Shown: positions 42,186 through 49,806 of the stretch, one piece after another
Numbering within the stretch: position 1 is the stretch's first letter
How the letters are laid out: the number at the start of each line of letters is the position of its first letter
From: Hormoscilla sp. GM7CHS1pb
GTDB lineage: Bacteria; Cyanobacteriota; Cyanobacteriia; Cyanobacteriales; Desertifilaceae
Length of the DNA: 64,000 nt
Assembly: GCA_014323675.1 (NCBI GenBank)
Contig: JACONN010000002.1
Coordinates: 2,896,001-2,960,000, forward strand
Direction of reading: 5' to 3'
Program-made: the position numbers and the translations under genes
Notes under the pieces: generated by a model
Databases searched by the model: none
What the model saw: the letters and a program-made list of their open reading frames with translations, nothing else
What the model was told of the DNA's origin: nothing

Positions 42186-42322
42186 AATCCGGCATCTCTC
42201 ATGGGTTATCTTCTATAATAAGACAGAAAAGACCTCTTGTCTACAGCTCCTGTACCCTTGGGTTCCCCGATCGGGTGCCTTCCCTACTGGTACCGAAGCA
42301 GGAGCTTGCTGGTCGGACTGTT

Positions 42323-42377
42323 CTATAATAAGGCTTATCCCCTGATTTTACTATTACCTGCCCATCTCCCGATCGGG
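42323..42377 (+). repeat. Imperfect 50-bp direct repeat, unit 1
   Basis: ctataataaggcttatcccc... through gcccatctcccgatcggg. It repeats at 42494-42550 with a few differences. Each unit starts with a TATAAT-like box, so the pair could be duplicated promoters. Confidence 0.65.
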
Positions 42378-42493
42378 CTCCAGGGCCCGCCGGGGGATAG
42401 CTAAAGTCTGTGTTATACCGACTAAAAACATTATCGGCTAAAAACAGGAGCTCAGATGAAGCTGATTTCTTAACTGAAGAAGTCGAACCTGCT

Positions 42494-42550
42494 GCTATAA
42501 TCAGGCTTATCCCCTGATTTGACTATTAGTTGCCCATCTCCCGATCGGGC
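42494..42550 (+). repeat. Imperfect 50-bp direct repeat, unit 2
   Basis: Second unit, with gctataatcaggcttatccc at its start, ending 8 bp before the ATG of the 42559 gene. The remaining intergenic sequence (42186-42558) shows no other feature. Confidence 0.65.
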
Positions 42551-42558
42551 CGAGTACC

Positions 42559-42858
42559 ATGACAGACAAAGATATGTTGTCCACAAGCGAACCAGAAGCA
42601 GCTCAGCTTCTGGCTGCCGATATTTGCGAACTCAAGGAACTGCTGCGCAAGATTTCTGGTAAAATTACCCGGATTGAAACTAGGGTAAAAAATTTATTCC
42701 CCTCTGATTTTACTTTCACGGATGAAACAGATTCATTAACTGAAGACGAGGAACTAGCTGCTATGGCACTGGATCCCGAAATTCAAGCTGAAATTGCTGC
42801 AATAAACAAAGAATTTGCGGGTCCATCTCACTTGCGCACGGGCGAAGCATTTGGATAG
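42559..42858 (+). CDS. Antitoxin-like small protein, no toxin partner
   Basis: A 99-residue acidic protein: an N-terminal helical segment (A-A-D-I-C-E-L-K-E-L-L-R-K-I-S-G-K) and a C-terminal L-D-P-E-I-Q-A-E-I-A-A-I-N-K-E-F-A. The latter resembles the toxin-binding tail of cyanobacterial MazE/VapB-type antitoxins. The last ten residues (S-H-L-R-T-G-E-A-F-G) are coded by the left arm of a palindromic repeat (42840-42905) that has replaced the natural end. The next gene is unrelated, so the toxin has been lost. Classification is tentative. Confidence 0.5.
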   Translation: MTDKDMLSTSEPEAAQLLAADICELKELLRKISGKITRIETRVKNLFPSDFTFTDETDSLTEDEELAAMALDPEIQAEIAAINKEFAGPSHLRTGEAFG

Positions 42859-42905
42859 GAAATTTTTCTATCTATGACTTATCTTTTCGCCCAAATGCTT
42901 CGCCC
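42840..42905. repeat. Palindromic repeat at the end of the antitoxin-like gene
   Basis: Arms gggcgaagcatttgg (42840-42854) and ccaaatgcttcgccc (42891-42905), loop ~36 bp. A partial cgaatgcttcgccctgc recurs near 43008. The rest of 42906-43167 holds no gene that I can see. Confidence 0.8.
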
Positions 42906-43167
42906 CTACAGATATATTTCGTGAATCTCAACCCAGTGATAGGTAGAGAACAGGCAGGGTGGTTTCGGGCGACAAATTATGACATAAATTAACAGATGCC
43001 CTATCCCGAATGCTTCGCCCTGCACCCCGCGAGGTCTCCCCGTACCAACTGACGCATGACCACACCCCAGGCAGGGTGTCGAATATCCCCAATATATTTT
43101 CTGAATTTCAAGTACACATTGGTAATGGTATGCTAGAATAAAGACAGGCGCGATTAAGACAAAAGCT

Positions 43168-43965
43168 ATGCACTTGACTTGGTTAGACAGCAACTCCTGG
43201 CTGATAGAACTAGGAGATAAACGCATACTCCTCGACCCCTGGTTAGTGGGAGACTTGGTCTTTGGCAACCTCACCTGGTTATTCAAAGGTTCTCGACCTC
43301 AACCTCGCCCCATTCCCGAAAACATAGATTTGATTATCTTATCTCAGGGTTTGGAAGACCACGCCCATCCTCCCACTCTCAAGCAACTGGACAAGAATAT
43401 TCCCGTGGTTGCTTCTCGTAATGCTGCTAAGGTAGTGAAAGAGTTGGGTTATAATCAGATTATTGCTCTCACTCACGGAGAAACATTCACATATAATCAG
43501 ACTGTGGAAATCAAAGCAGTGCCTGGTTCGCTGGTTGGGGTAAATCTGGTGGAAAATGGTTATATACTCAAGGAAAGAGAAGGGGGGTTGACGATCTATT
43601 ACGAACCTCACGGTTCTCACGACCCTAAACTGAAGTCCGCTGCGCCAATAGATGTAGTGATAACCCCGATAGTTGACTTGGCCCTACCCCTAGCGGGACC
43701 GATAATTAAGGGAATGTCGAATGCCCTAGAACTGGCAAAATGGGTTCAACCCCAAGTGATGATTCCTACAGCTGCTGGCGGGGATGTAGTTTTTGAGGGA
43801 TTGCTAAATTCTCTGTTACGTGCTCGAGGAAGTATAGAGGAGTTTCGCGAGCAGTTGCAAGCAAATGGTCTGGATACCAGGGCGATCGCGCCGAAACCAG
43901 GCGATCGCATTGAACTAAAATTAGATCGGGTTCGTAGTAAGGACTTTAGTCCTTCAGGTGCGTAG
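43168..43965 (+). CDS. MBL-fold metal-dependent hydrolase
   Basis: A 265-residue UlaG/RomA-like metallo-beta-lactamase-fold protein: H-L-T-W-L-D-S-N-S-W-L-I-E (~2-14), I-L-L-D-P-W-L-V-G (~20-28), then I-L-S-Q-G-L-E-D-H-A-H (~57-67), a variant of the usual H-x-H-x-D-H in which the first histidine is Q, so metal binding may be altered. Later blocks are Y-Y-E-P-H-G-S-H (~145) and V-I-T-P-I-V-D (~163). Substrate unknown. The last ~13 residues (R-V-R-S-K-D-F-S-P-S-G-A) are read from the first unit of a 36-bp tandem repeat, so the native end has been overwritten. Confidence 0.75.
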   Translation: MHLTWLDSNSWLIELGDKRILLDPWLVGDLVFGNLTWLFKGSRPQPRPIPENIDLIILSQGLEDHAHPPTLKQLDKNIPVVASRNAAKVVKELGYNQIIALTHGETFTYNQTVEIKAVPGSLVGVNLVENGYILKEREGGLTIYYEPHGSHDPKLKSAAPIDVVITPIVDLALPLAGPIIKGMSNALELAKWVQPQVMIPTAAGGDVVFEGLLNSLLRARGSIEEFREQLQANGLDTRAIAPKPGDRIELKLDRVRSKDFSPSGA

Positions 43966-44063
43966 GTTCGTAGTAAGGACTTTAGTCCTTCAGGTGCGTA
44001 GGTTCGTAGTAAGGACTTTAGTCCTTCAGGTGCGTAGGTTCGTAGTAAGGACTTTAGTCCTTA
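43929..44063. repeat. 36-bp tandem repeat, ~3.7 units
   Basis: Units begin at 43929, 43965, 44001 and 44037, each ggttcgtagtaaggactt then tagtccttcaggtgcgta, with an internal palindrome aaggactttagtcctt. The last unit is partial. There are no spacers. Related single copies occur at 48043, 49820 and 59364. Confidence 0.9.
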
Positions 44064-44264
44064 CCAGCGCGAACCGGCGCAGGACATGGGTAGCTAGTCG
44101 GCTATTCGAGATTCGGCTAGGATACCCGGATAACCGATAACCTCTGTATACTTCCGGAATCGGAGGGAGATGGAACAGCAACCCTAGGGGAAGGGAAACA
44201 AATACGGATCTGCTGTGTCAGTAGTAAGGAATAATAGGATAAAGACAACCTGAGTACAAGTACC

Positions 44265-45239
44265 ATGAAAGCTGAACGCATTATGTTGTCTGTGATGTCT
44301 GCCTGGTTGCTCGCTACTCCCCAGGTAATCAGCGCCCACCCACCCACCATGCTGGCCCAATTCAGGGGGGAAGAGCAGACGAGCATAGATGTCTATGAAA
44401 AGGCTAGCCCGAGTGTGGTGACCATTAAAGCTGGTAGGAGTTCTGGGTCTGGAAGCATTATCGCTGCTGAAGGGCTGGTTTTGACCAACGAACATGTGGT
44501 CAGAGACTCTCGCAGCGGTCAAGTTTTGGTGAAAACTGCTGAGGGGAGGGACTACATGGGTCAGGTAATTGCCACAGACCGAAAGAACGATCTGGCCCTG
44601 GTGCGACTGAATACCAATCAGCGTTTGCGGAGGATAAAGCTGGCAGATCCTAATAACATTCGCGTGGGTCAGCAGGTTTATGCGATCGGGAGTCCCTTTG
44701 GACTAGAGGGAACCTTGACTACTGGAATTCTCAGCCGCATTGATTCCAAAGATGGAGATTTGCAAACGGATGCGGCGTTGAACCAAGGGAACTCCGGAGG
44801 ACCGCTGCTGAATTCCCAGGGTCAACTGATTGGGGTGAACAAATCGATTATTAGCTCCAGCCGCGAGGGAGGTAATATTGGGATTGGGTTTGCTACCAGC
44901 GTGCGCGTAGCCAGGGATTTTATTGCCCGCCACGCTGGCACCGGTGGTTATAACAATCCTCCAGATCGTAGGCGACCATATGAACCTGAGTATGAACCTG
45001 CGGGCGATCGCCCTCGCATGGGAGTGACTGTAAATCAGAGAATGATGGTGTTGCAGGTAGATCGGGGATCGCCAGCAGAGAGGGCGGGACTGATGGACGG
45101 CGACAGGCTGGTGGGGATTAACGGCCAGAGGGTGAGAAATATAGATGATGTCAGGAGTTTTCTCAATCGCTGTCCCCGGTCCATTGTGTTAATATACATC
45201 CGTAATGGTAGTCGCGCTCGGACTCAGGTCAATTTTTAA
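44265..45239 (+). CDS. HtrA/DegP-like trypsin-type serine protease with one PDZ domain
   Basis: A 324-residue periplasmic protease. Signal peptide at ~1-25 (M-L-S-V-M-S-A-W-L-L-A-T-P-Q-V-I-S-A). The protease domain (~40-220) carries the catalytic triad in T-N-E-H-V-V (His), K-N-D-L-A-L-V (Asp) and N-Q-G-N-S-G-G-P-L (Ser). A single PDZ domain (~255-320) has V-D-R-G-S-P-A-E-R-A-G-L and N-I-D-D-V-R-S-F-L. HtrA proteases degrade or refold damaged proteins; cyanobacterial HhoA/HhoB/HtrA members have the same layout, but I cannot say which this is. The DUF58 gene follows after 8 bp, probably co-transcribed. Confidence 0.92.
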   Translation: MKAERIMLSVMSAWLLATPQVISAHPPTMLAQFRGEEQTSIDVYEKASPSVVTIKAGRSSGSGSIIAAEGLVLTNEHVVRDSRSGQVLVKTAEGRDYMGQVIATDRKNDLALVRLNTNQRLRRIKLADPNNIRVGQQVYAIGSPFGLEGTLTTGILSRIDSKDGDLQTDAALNQGNSGGPLLNSQGQLIGVNKSIISSSREGGNIGIGFATSVRVARDFIARHAGTGGYNNPPDRRRPYEPEYEPAGDRPRMGVTVNQRMMVLQVDRGSPAERAGLMDGDRLVGINGQRVRNIDDVRSFLNRCPRSIVLIYIRNGSRARTQVNF

Positions 45240-45247
45240 GTAAAACT

Positions 45248-45691
45248 ATGGGCATCGCCAAGCCAATTGCTGACTGGTTAGAAGGTCGTTGGGTGACTCC
45301 CGCCTATGCGGGTTGGCTGCTAGCAGGACTGACCCTCTGTTTCTTGCTAGCAGCAGCCAATACAATGGTAGGCTGGCTCTACGTGCTGAGTGGGATTAAT
45401 ATAGCTCTGTTGGCAATTGCGGCGATATTGCCTCCCCGATCGCTCGTCGGCATTCAGGTCAAGAGGAGTCCCATCCCCCCGGTGAGTGCGGGCGATCGCC
45501 TGACGATCTCCATCGCGATTGAAAATCAGACTCTGCAACCGAAAACTCTGCTGGAAGTTCGCGATATTCTGCCCTTTGTCCTGGGGGAACCAGCGGAACA
45601 GGCGATCTACCTAATTCCCCCCAAGGGGTCTTCAAGTGGGTTTACTACTATCAGACCCAAAAACGGGGGATTTACCGCTGGCATCGGCTAG
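45248..45691 (+). CDS. DUF58 family membrane protein, N-terminal part (frameshift)
   Basis: Two hydrophobic helices (A-G-W-L-L-A-G-L-T-L-C-F-L-L-A-A-A, then V-L-S-G-I-N-I-A-L-L-A-I-A-A-I-L) followed by a beta domain (G-D-R-L-T-I-S-I-A-I-E-N-Q). The frame ends F-T-A-G-I-G. Adding one A to the A-run at 45660-45664 gives K-K-R-G-I-Y-R-W-H-R-L-D-L-R-T-A and continues into the next ORF, as expected for DUF58. DUF58 proteins are often encoded with MoxR ATPases; none is present here. Confidence 0.8.
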   Translation: MGIAKPIADWLEGRWVTPAYAGWLLAGLTLCFLLAAANTMVGWLYVLSGINIALLAIAAILPPRSLVGIQVKRSPIPPVSAGDRLTISIAIENQTLQPKTLLEVRDILPFVLGEPAEQAIYLIPPKGSSSGFTTIRPKNGGFTAGIG

Positions 45692-45693
45692 AT

Positions 45694-46410
45694 TTGAGAA
45701 CAGCAACCCTTCTAGGGTTGTTTTGGTGTCGGCGATCGCGGGATGCTGAAGCCAGGGCAATTGTATATCCTCAAGTATTACCCCTAAGCAATTGCCCAAT
45801 TATCGATGGCATGGGCGAAAAATATGCCCTCAAATTTAGGAGCGATCGGCGAGGTTTCCAAAACGCCAGCGAAGGACTAACACGTGCCTTACGACCTTAC
45901 CGGGTCGGGGATCCCTTTCGTTTAATCCATTGGCGTACCAGTGCTCGTCACGGGGAACTGTTAGTGCGAGAATTACAAGTAATGACGGGCGGTCAAGAAG
46001 TAATCATCTGCTTGGATACAGCTTTTACCTGGAATAGCGATGATTTTGAACAAGCAGTAATAGCTGCGGCATCTCTATACTTTTATGCTTCCCGGCGTCA
46101 GATGAACGCGAGACTCTGGACAGCAGCAACAGGTTTACTGCAAGGATATCGGGTAGTGTTAGAAGCTTTGGCAGCAACTAATTTTAATGAAAAAGTGAAA
46201 ACTGATAGTTACTTACCCGATCGGCCCGCAGTATGGTTGACACAAAATCCTGGTAGTTTGAATGGGTTGCCCATAGGGAGTCGCTGGGTATTGTGGAGAC
46301 CAGATGACTCAGAACCTACCGAGACAAACTTGGTGAATAATGATTATCCCGGTTTGACGATCGATCGAGAAGAAGAACTGGCAACTCAGCTGCAAAAGCG
46401 GCTATGGTAA
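45694..46410 (+). CDS. DUF58 family protein, C-terminal part after frameshift
   Basis: Contains the DUF58 signature block L-R-P-Y-R-V-G-D-P-F-R-L-I-H-W-R-T-S-A-R (~70-90), then L-V-R-E-L, and a von Willebrand A-like segment with I-C-L-D-T-A-F-T-W (~108). Its meaningful frame already begins at ~45665, upstream of the nominal start, confirming that it belongs to the 45248 gene. One full-length protein of ~385 residues would result from a single-base correction. Role unknown. Confidence 0.85.
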   Translation: MRTATLLGLFWCRRSRDAEARAIVYPQVLPLSNCPIIDGMGEKYALKFRSDRRGFQNASEGLTRALRPYRVGDPFRLIHWRTSARHGELLVRELQVMTGGQEVIICLDTAFTWNSDDFEQAVIAAASLYFYASRRQMNARLWTAATGLLQGYRVVLEALAATNFNEKVKTDSYLPDRPAVWLTQNPGSLNGLPIGSRWVLWRPDDSEPTETNLVNNDYPGLTIDREEELATQLQKRLW

Positions 46411-46416
46411 GCCACC

Positions 46417-46500
46417 GCCCGAACCCTAGCCCGAACCCTAGCCCGAACCCTAAAGGGTCCGGCTACACAAACAAAGCCCGCCTGCGCGGGCTGTAGACAA
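46417..46500. repeat. 12-bp tandem repeat plus REP-like palindrome
   Basis: Three copies of gcccgaacccta (46417-46452), leading into aaagggtccggctacacaaa and caaagcccgcctgcgcgggc, the REP-like family of trmB. Confidence 0.75.
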
Positions 46501-46544
46501 AAGTAAGATGTTACTAAACAAAATGAAATAACTAATTTCCTCTT

Positions 46545-47249
46545 AGACTCGTTCCCTGGTTCCACCTGGGAACGCGCAACTGAGGCTCTGCCTCCTGTCT
46601 CTAGCTATTCTCAATTATCACATTTTTACGAAATTATCACATTTTAGACTCGTTAGACTCGTTCCCTGGTTCCACCTGGGAACGCGCAACTGAGGCTCTG
46701 CCTCCTGTCTCTAGCTATTCTCAATTATCACATTTTTACGAAATTATCACATTTTAGACGCGTTCCCTGGTTCCACCTGGGAACGCGCAACTGAGGCTCT
46801 GCCTCCTGTCTCTAGCTATTCTCAATTATCACATTTTTACGAAATTATCACATTTTAGACGCGTTCCCTGGTTCCACCTGGGAACGCGCAACTGAGGCTC
46901 TGCCTCCTGTCTCTAGCTATTCTCAATTATCACATTTTTACGAAATTATCACATTTTAGACGCGTTCCCTGGTTCCACCTGGGAACGCGCAACTGAGGCT
47001 CTACCTCCTGTCTCTAGCTATTCTCAATTATCACATTTTTACGAAATTATGTATCACATTTTAGACTCGTTCCCTGGTTCCACCTGGGAACGCGCAACTG
47101 AGGCTCTGCCTCCTGTCTCTAGCTATTCTCAATTATCATATTTTTACGAAATTATCACATTTTAGACTCGTTCCCTGGTTCCACCTGGGAACGCGCAACT
47201 GAGGCTCTGCCTCCTGTCTCTAGCTATTCTCAATTATCACATTTTTACG
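46545..47249. repeat. Seven-unit ~101-bp tandem repeat array
   Basis: gttccctggttccacctggg recurs at 46551, 46661, 46762, 46863, 46964, 47069 and 47170: a 101-bp spacing with two small insertions (spacings of 110 and 105). Each unit has the hairpin gttccc...gggaac, then aggctctgcctcctgtctct and AT-rich tcacatttttacgaaattat. Units are almost identical. No gene is carried; the array fills most of the gap 46411-47312. Confidence 0.92.
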
Positions 47250-47312
47250 AATTGCGATCGCTCCCAACGATATTTTGCACTAGGATACCAAGGACGGTGT
47301 TTGTTCGACTTT

Positions 47313-47498
47313 TTATCGCTCGATAATTTTGATTTCCTTGCCCTCTTCTAGAGCTTTGACTGCTACCTCAAACAAAGAGATAGCCTTTTGCAGGACATCA
47401 GCTTTGTCACTATCTATCTTTTGAGCAAGACTGTCTAAAGTAGCATAAAGTTGGGGTGACATTTCCATAATGAGCTTGATTTTTTCTTGTGTAGCCAT
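47313..47498 (-). CDS. Ribbon-helix-helix (CopG-like) small protein
   Basis: ATG 47498 (M-A-T-Q-E-K-I-K-L-I-M-E-M-S-P) is preceded by aggagaggtgg; GTG 47507 is a poorer choice. The 61-residue protein has a beta strand (K-L-I-M-E-M-S) followed by two helices (Q-L-Y-A-T-L-D-S-L-A-Q-K and K-A-D-V-L-Q-K-A-I-S-L-F-E-V-A), the layout of RHH antitoxins and regulators. No toxin is next to it. Confidence 0.65.
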   Translation of the reverse strand: MATQEKIKLIMEMSPQLYATLDSLAQKIDSDKADVLQKAISLFEVAVKALEEGKEIKIIER

Positions 47499-47507
47499 GG
47501 GCTCCAC

Positions 47508-47916
47508 CTCTCCTTGCTAATATACATTTTGTTTTTTGTTCGCGCCTGGACCACGTCTAGATCGCGTTCATTTTCATTTTAGCAATCGTCCCCATAGATA
47601 TCAAGTCTGGTTATATAGCACTCCTATCGGATCGCGCAGCGCAGCCATGTCTTTATGCAATAGGTCCCGATCGGCTACCGATGTTCCGGGCCCGCAACAG
47701 CACTTCATCGTCAGAACTCGCCGTCCCAATCTACTCAGGAGTTACCAGGTTTCTCGGTTTTCATGATTGTCGATTGCTATAATTATATTATCACTGTTTG
47801 CCAAAAAATTGTCAACCAGACATATTTTTCCAGAGCGATCGCTCCCACGAGATGCAGATCGCGCAGCGTGGCGCAGCCATAGGCGGGCTGACAGCGAAAT
47901 CGCGCTTTTGAAATAA
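47508..47916. other. Intergenic stretch with two short dispersed repeats
   Basis: Holds reverse copies of the ggctgcgccacgctgcgcga-type repeat at ~47633-47648 and ~47858-47880 and an AT-rich region (47775-47820). No gene supported; an open frame at 47536-47766 looks random. Confidence 0.5.
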
Positions 47917-48015
47917 CTAATCTCCTTTTGATTCTTCCCGAATAAAAGCCCAAGTAATGATGGCCAGCAGCAACAGGCCGATAATAATAGAAATGCCGAT
48001 ACTAATCACTGTCAC
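47917..48015 (-). CDS. 32-residue single-helix membrane peptide
   Basis: GTG 48015, with cagg-agtaa just upstream as ribosome-binding site, opens a 32-codon gene ending at TAG 47917-47919. The product has one transmembrane helix (I-S-I-G-I-S-I-I-I-G-L-L-L-L-A-I-I-T-W-A, residues ~4-23) and a charged tail (F-I-R-E-E-S-K-G-D). Size and layout resemble small photosystem or cytochrome-complex subunits and stress-related membrane peptides, but it matches none I know (not PetG, PetN, PsbM or PsbX). Protein-like composition and spacing make it a credible gene. Confidence 0.55.
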   Translation of the reverse strand: MTVISIGISIIIGLLLLAIITWAFIREESKGD

Positions 48016-48040
48016 TTACTCCTGATTAATTTAATTAACT

Positions 48041-48094
48041 CGTTCGTAGTAAACACTTCAGTGTTTCCCCGTGCCCCTGAACGGGGCACGGCAA
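48041..48094. repeat. Two adjacent palindromic repeats
   Basis: aaacacttcagtgttt near 48050 (ttcgtagtaa family) and cgtgcccctgaacggggcac-g near 48069. Located 3' of the small hypothetical gene at 48162. Confidence 0.6.
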
Positions 48095-48161
48095 GCGTAT
48101 CCAGAGATTGGGGAAGCGGGGTTGAAACGGCGGGATGACAGCAAACTAATATTATCGGATG

Positions 48162-48653
48162 TTATTTTGGCGGGGAGGGTTCGGGGCTGAGAATCATGAG
48201 TTGATTCCCCTCACCGCTGTGCTGAATGACTACTACTGGGGGACGCGCTGCTAGCGGGGCGTCTTTGGGAAGAGTAGGGAATATATAAAACTGACTGTTG
48301 CTGTTTATCAGTAAACGCCATACAATGATATCGGAGGAGTTGGAGTCAGTTGTATTGTTAAGTTCTCGTCCTATCCACTGTTCGTATAATCCCCTGTCCC
48401 CGAAGTTTTTGGGAGAGGGGTCTGCTGTTTCGTCGTTGAGTTGGCTTCCTAATCCTAAACTATCCTCTTTGGTGACGAGAGTGATAACCGGTAAGGTAGA
48501 AGTATCGTTGACCGCATCCCGTCGGGCGTCAAGATATCCCTGGGTACGGGCGAGGAAAAATAAGATAGTTAATACCCAAGCTACTACTACGATCTCCCGG
48601 AAGAAAGCCCGATCGGAAGCGCTGCAAAAGGCGAAGCTTGCCCAGATTGACAA
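48162..48653 (-). CDS. Hypothetical membrane-anchored protein, perhaps 5'-truncated
   Basis: The 163-residue frame has one hydrophobic helix (E-I-V-V-V-A-W-V-L-T-I-L-F-F-L-A, ~21-36) and a soluble domain (L-P-V-I-T-L-V-T-K-E-D-S-L-G-L-G; I-V-W-R-L-L-I-N-S-N-S-Q-F-Y-I-F-P). The N-terminal sequence (F-A-F-C-S-A-S-D-R-A-F-F) reads poorly and an overlapping frame upstream (48529-48726) looks equally protein-like (N-L-G-K-L-R-L-L-Q-R-F-R). A frameshift near 48600 in a longer gene is therefore possible. Family not recognised. Confidence 0.4.
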   Translation of the reverse strand: MSIWASFAFCSASDRAFFREIVVVAWVLTILFFLARTQGYLDARRDAVNDTSTLPVITLVTKEDSLGLGSQLNDETADPSPKNFGDRGLYEQWIGRELNNTTDSNSSDIIVWRLLINSNSQFYIFPTLPKDAPLAARPPVVVIQHSGEGNQLMILSPEPSPPK

Positions 48654-48730
48654 GTACCAGCATCATTCCTCTTGGTCCCCGTTTATTCTGATTGGAGATG
48701 GCAGCTAAGGAATTCAAAATTCTCAATCGT

Positions 48731-48758
48731 AGGTTTGGTTGAGGCCCGAAACCAAACC
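48731..48758. repeat. gtttggtt-type palindromic repeat
   Basis: aggtttggttgaggcccgaa-accaaacc; same family as 38003, 60338 and 61683. Confidence 0.6.
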
Positions 48759-48825
48759 ATCATACATTTCTGGATAGATCGCCATTCATTCCCAATTTAC
48801 CATTCCCAATTTACCATTAAACAAT

Positions 48826-49197
48826 ATGTCATTACCAGATGAATTTTGGCAAGGTATCGAGCAATTCAACCAGCAAGAGTTCTACGCCTGTCACGATACT
48901 CTGGAAGCCTTATGGATAGAAGCCTCAGAACCAGAGAGAACTTTTTACCAAGGCATTCTACAAATTGCTGTCGCCATCTATCACCTCGGCAATGATAACT
49001 GGCGGGGTGCCGTTATCTTCCTGGGAGAAGGCATTTCTCGCCTCAGTCGTTACCTGCCAGACTATGCAGGACTTGATATCAACGAACTGCTAACCGAGAG
49101 TCAAGAACTCCTGAAGCAGTTGCAACAAGCTGGACCGGAAAATGTGAATTCAACTGCCTGGAAATATCCCCAAATTGTGAAGATAGTTGATAGTTGA
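48826..49197 (+). CDS. DUF309 family protein
   Basis: The 123-residue helical protein carries the DUF309 signature: F-N-Q-Q-E-F-Y-A-C-H-D-T-L-E-A-L-W (~14-30; H and E conserved), then Y-Q-G-I-L-Q-I-A-V-A-I-Y-H (~41-53) and N-W-R-G-A-V-I-F-L-G-E-G (~58). Function unknown; the conserved H/E residues hint at a metal or ligand site. Stand-alone gene preceded by a palindromic repeat. Confidence 0.85.
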   Translation: MSLPDEFWQGIEQFNQQEFYACHDTLEALWIEASEPERTFYQGILQIAVAIYHLGNDNWRGAVIFLGEGISRLSRYLPDYAGLDINELLTESQELLKQLQQAGPENVNSTAWKYPQIVKIVDS

Positions 49198-49424
49198 TAG
49201 TTTGTTTCGAGTCTTTGCGTTTCCAAAGACCGGGAAGGATCTGTTAGGATCTGTTATATTTCACTGGTCACTGGTCACTGGTCATCTCGTCCGGATCCCA
49301 TAGTGCGGAGTTTGCAGTCGCGACGCCGGATCCTGTGCGGCCACGTGCAACAACTCTATATATCCGATCCAGTTGGCCTACCTGTTTGGTGTACCAGGAT
49401 GCCGAATGTGAGTTATAATTAAAT
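49198..49424. other. Intergenic stretch with a small tandem repeat
   Basis: cactggtcactggtcactggtca at ~49263 is a 7-bp repeat (ctggtca, three copies). Nothing else evident. Confidence 0.5.
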
Positions 49425-49721
49425 TTGAAACTCGATCAGCTCTCAAAAATGCTACTTTTACCCAAACTGCAAAGTTTACCAAATAGTTTTCCAATCGAAG
49501 GGGCAGTCAAGATCGAATTAGTTGAAGGCATTCCCATATTTCGTGCCTCTAGTCCCATTCAAGAACGGATTGATGCACTATTGGAAAAACAAAAAAAATT
49601 ATTCCTCAACTCTGAAGAAAAACAAGAACTAGACTTATATGAAGAAATAGATGACTATCTCAGTCTTGTCAATAGAACTGTCCGCAACATTTACTTAAAC
49701 CAAAATCAATTGAATTTATAA
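49425..49721 (+). CDS. Conserved cyanobacterial hypothetical protein, usually paired with an HNH nuclease
   Basis: The 98-residue protein has V-K-I-E-L-V-E-G-I-P-I-F-R-A-S-S-P-I-Q-E (~28-47) and L-D-L-Y-E-E-I-D-D-Y-L-S-L-V-N-R-T-V-R-N (~68-88). From memory, this pattern belongs to small cyanobacterial proteins encoded just upstream of HNH endonucleases. The start is TTG 49425 or ATG 49449. The following ORF indeed begins like such a nuclease but is cut short by a repeat. Role may be antitoxin-like; this is inference. Confidence 0.6.
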   Translation: MKLDQLSKMLLLPKLQSLPNSFPIEGAVKIELVEGIPIFRASSPIQERIDALLEKQKKLFLNSEEKQELDLYEEIDDYLSLVNRTVRNIYLNQNQLNL

Positions 49722-49724
49722 ACA

Positions 49725-49796
49725 ATGCCTGCTAGTCGTCAAATTACCCTGGCAGTCCGCGCAGGCGAGCTTTGTTTGTGTAGCCCTACCCTTTAG
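49725..49796 (+). pseudogene. 5' stub of an HNH endonuclease gene, cut by a REP-like repeat
   Basis: ATG 49725 reads M-P-A-S-R-Q-I-T-L-A-V-R-A-G, like the start of cyanobacterial HNH nucleases. It then enters a repeat (gcgagctttgtttgtgtagc...) and stops at TAG 49794. The C-E-Y-C zinc motif expected next is absent. Confidence 0.4.
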
Positions 49797-49806
49797 GGTT
49801 GGGGGC
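49752..49806. repeat. REP-like repeat, reverse orientation
   Basis: gtccgcgcaggcgagctttg then tgtagccctaccctttaggg. It forms the 3' end of both the HNH stub and the convergent glycerate kinase frame. Confidence 0.65.

Noticed and set aside
43929..44063. 36-bp direct repeats as a CRISPR array
   Set aside because: Units are contiguous with no spacers, and no cas gene is present.
46545..47249. 101-bp array as CRISPR or as coding repeats
   Set aside because: No variable spacers; all frames contain stops; pure tandem repetition.
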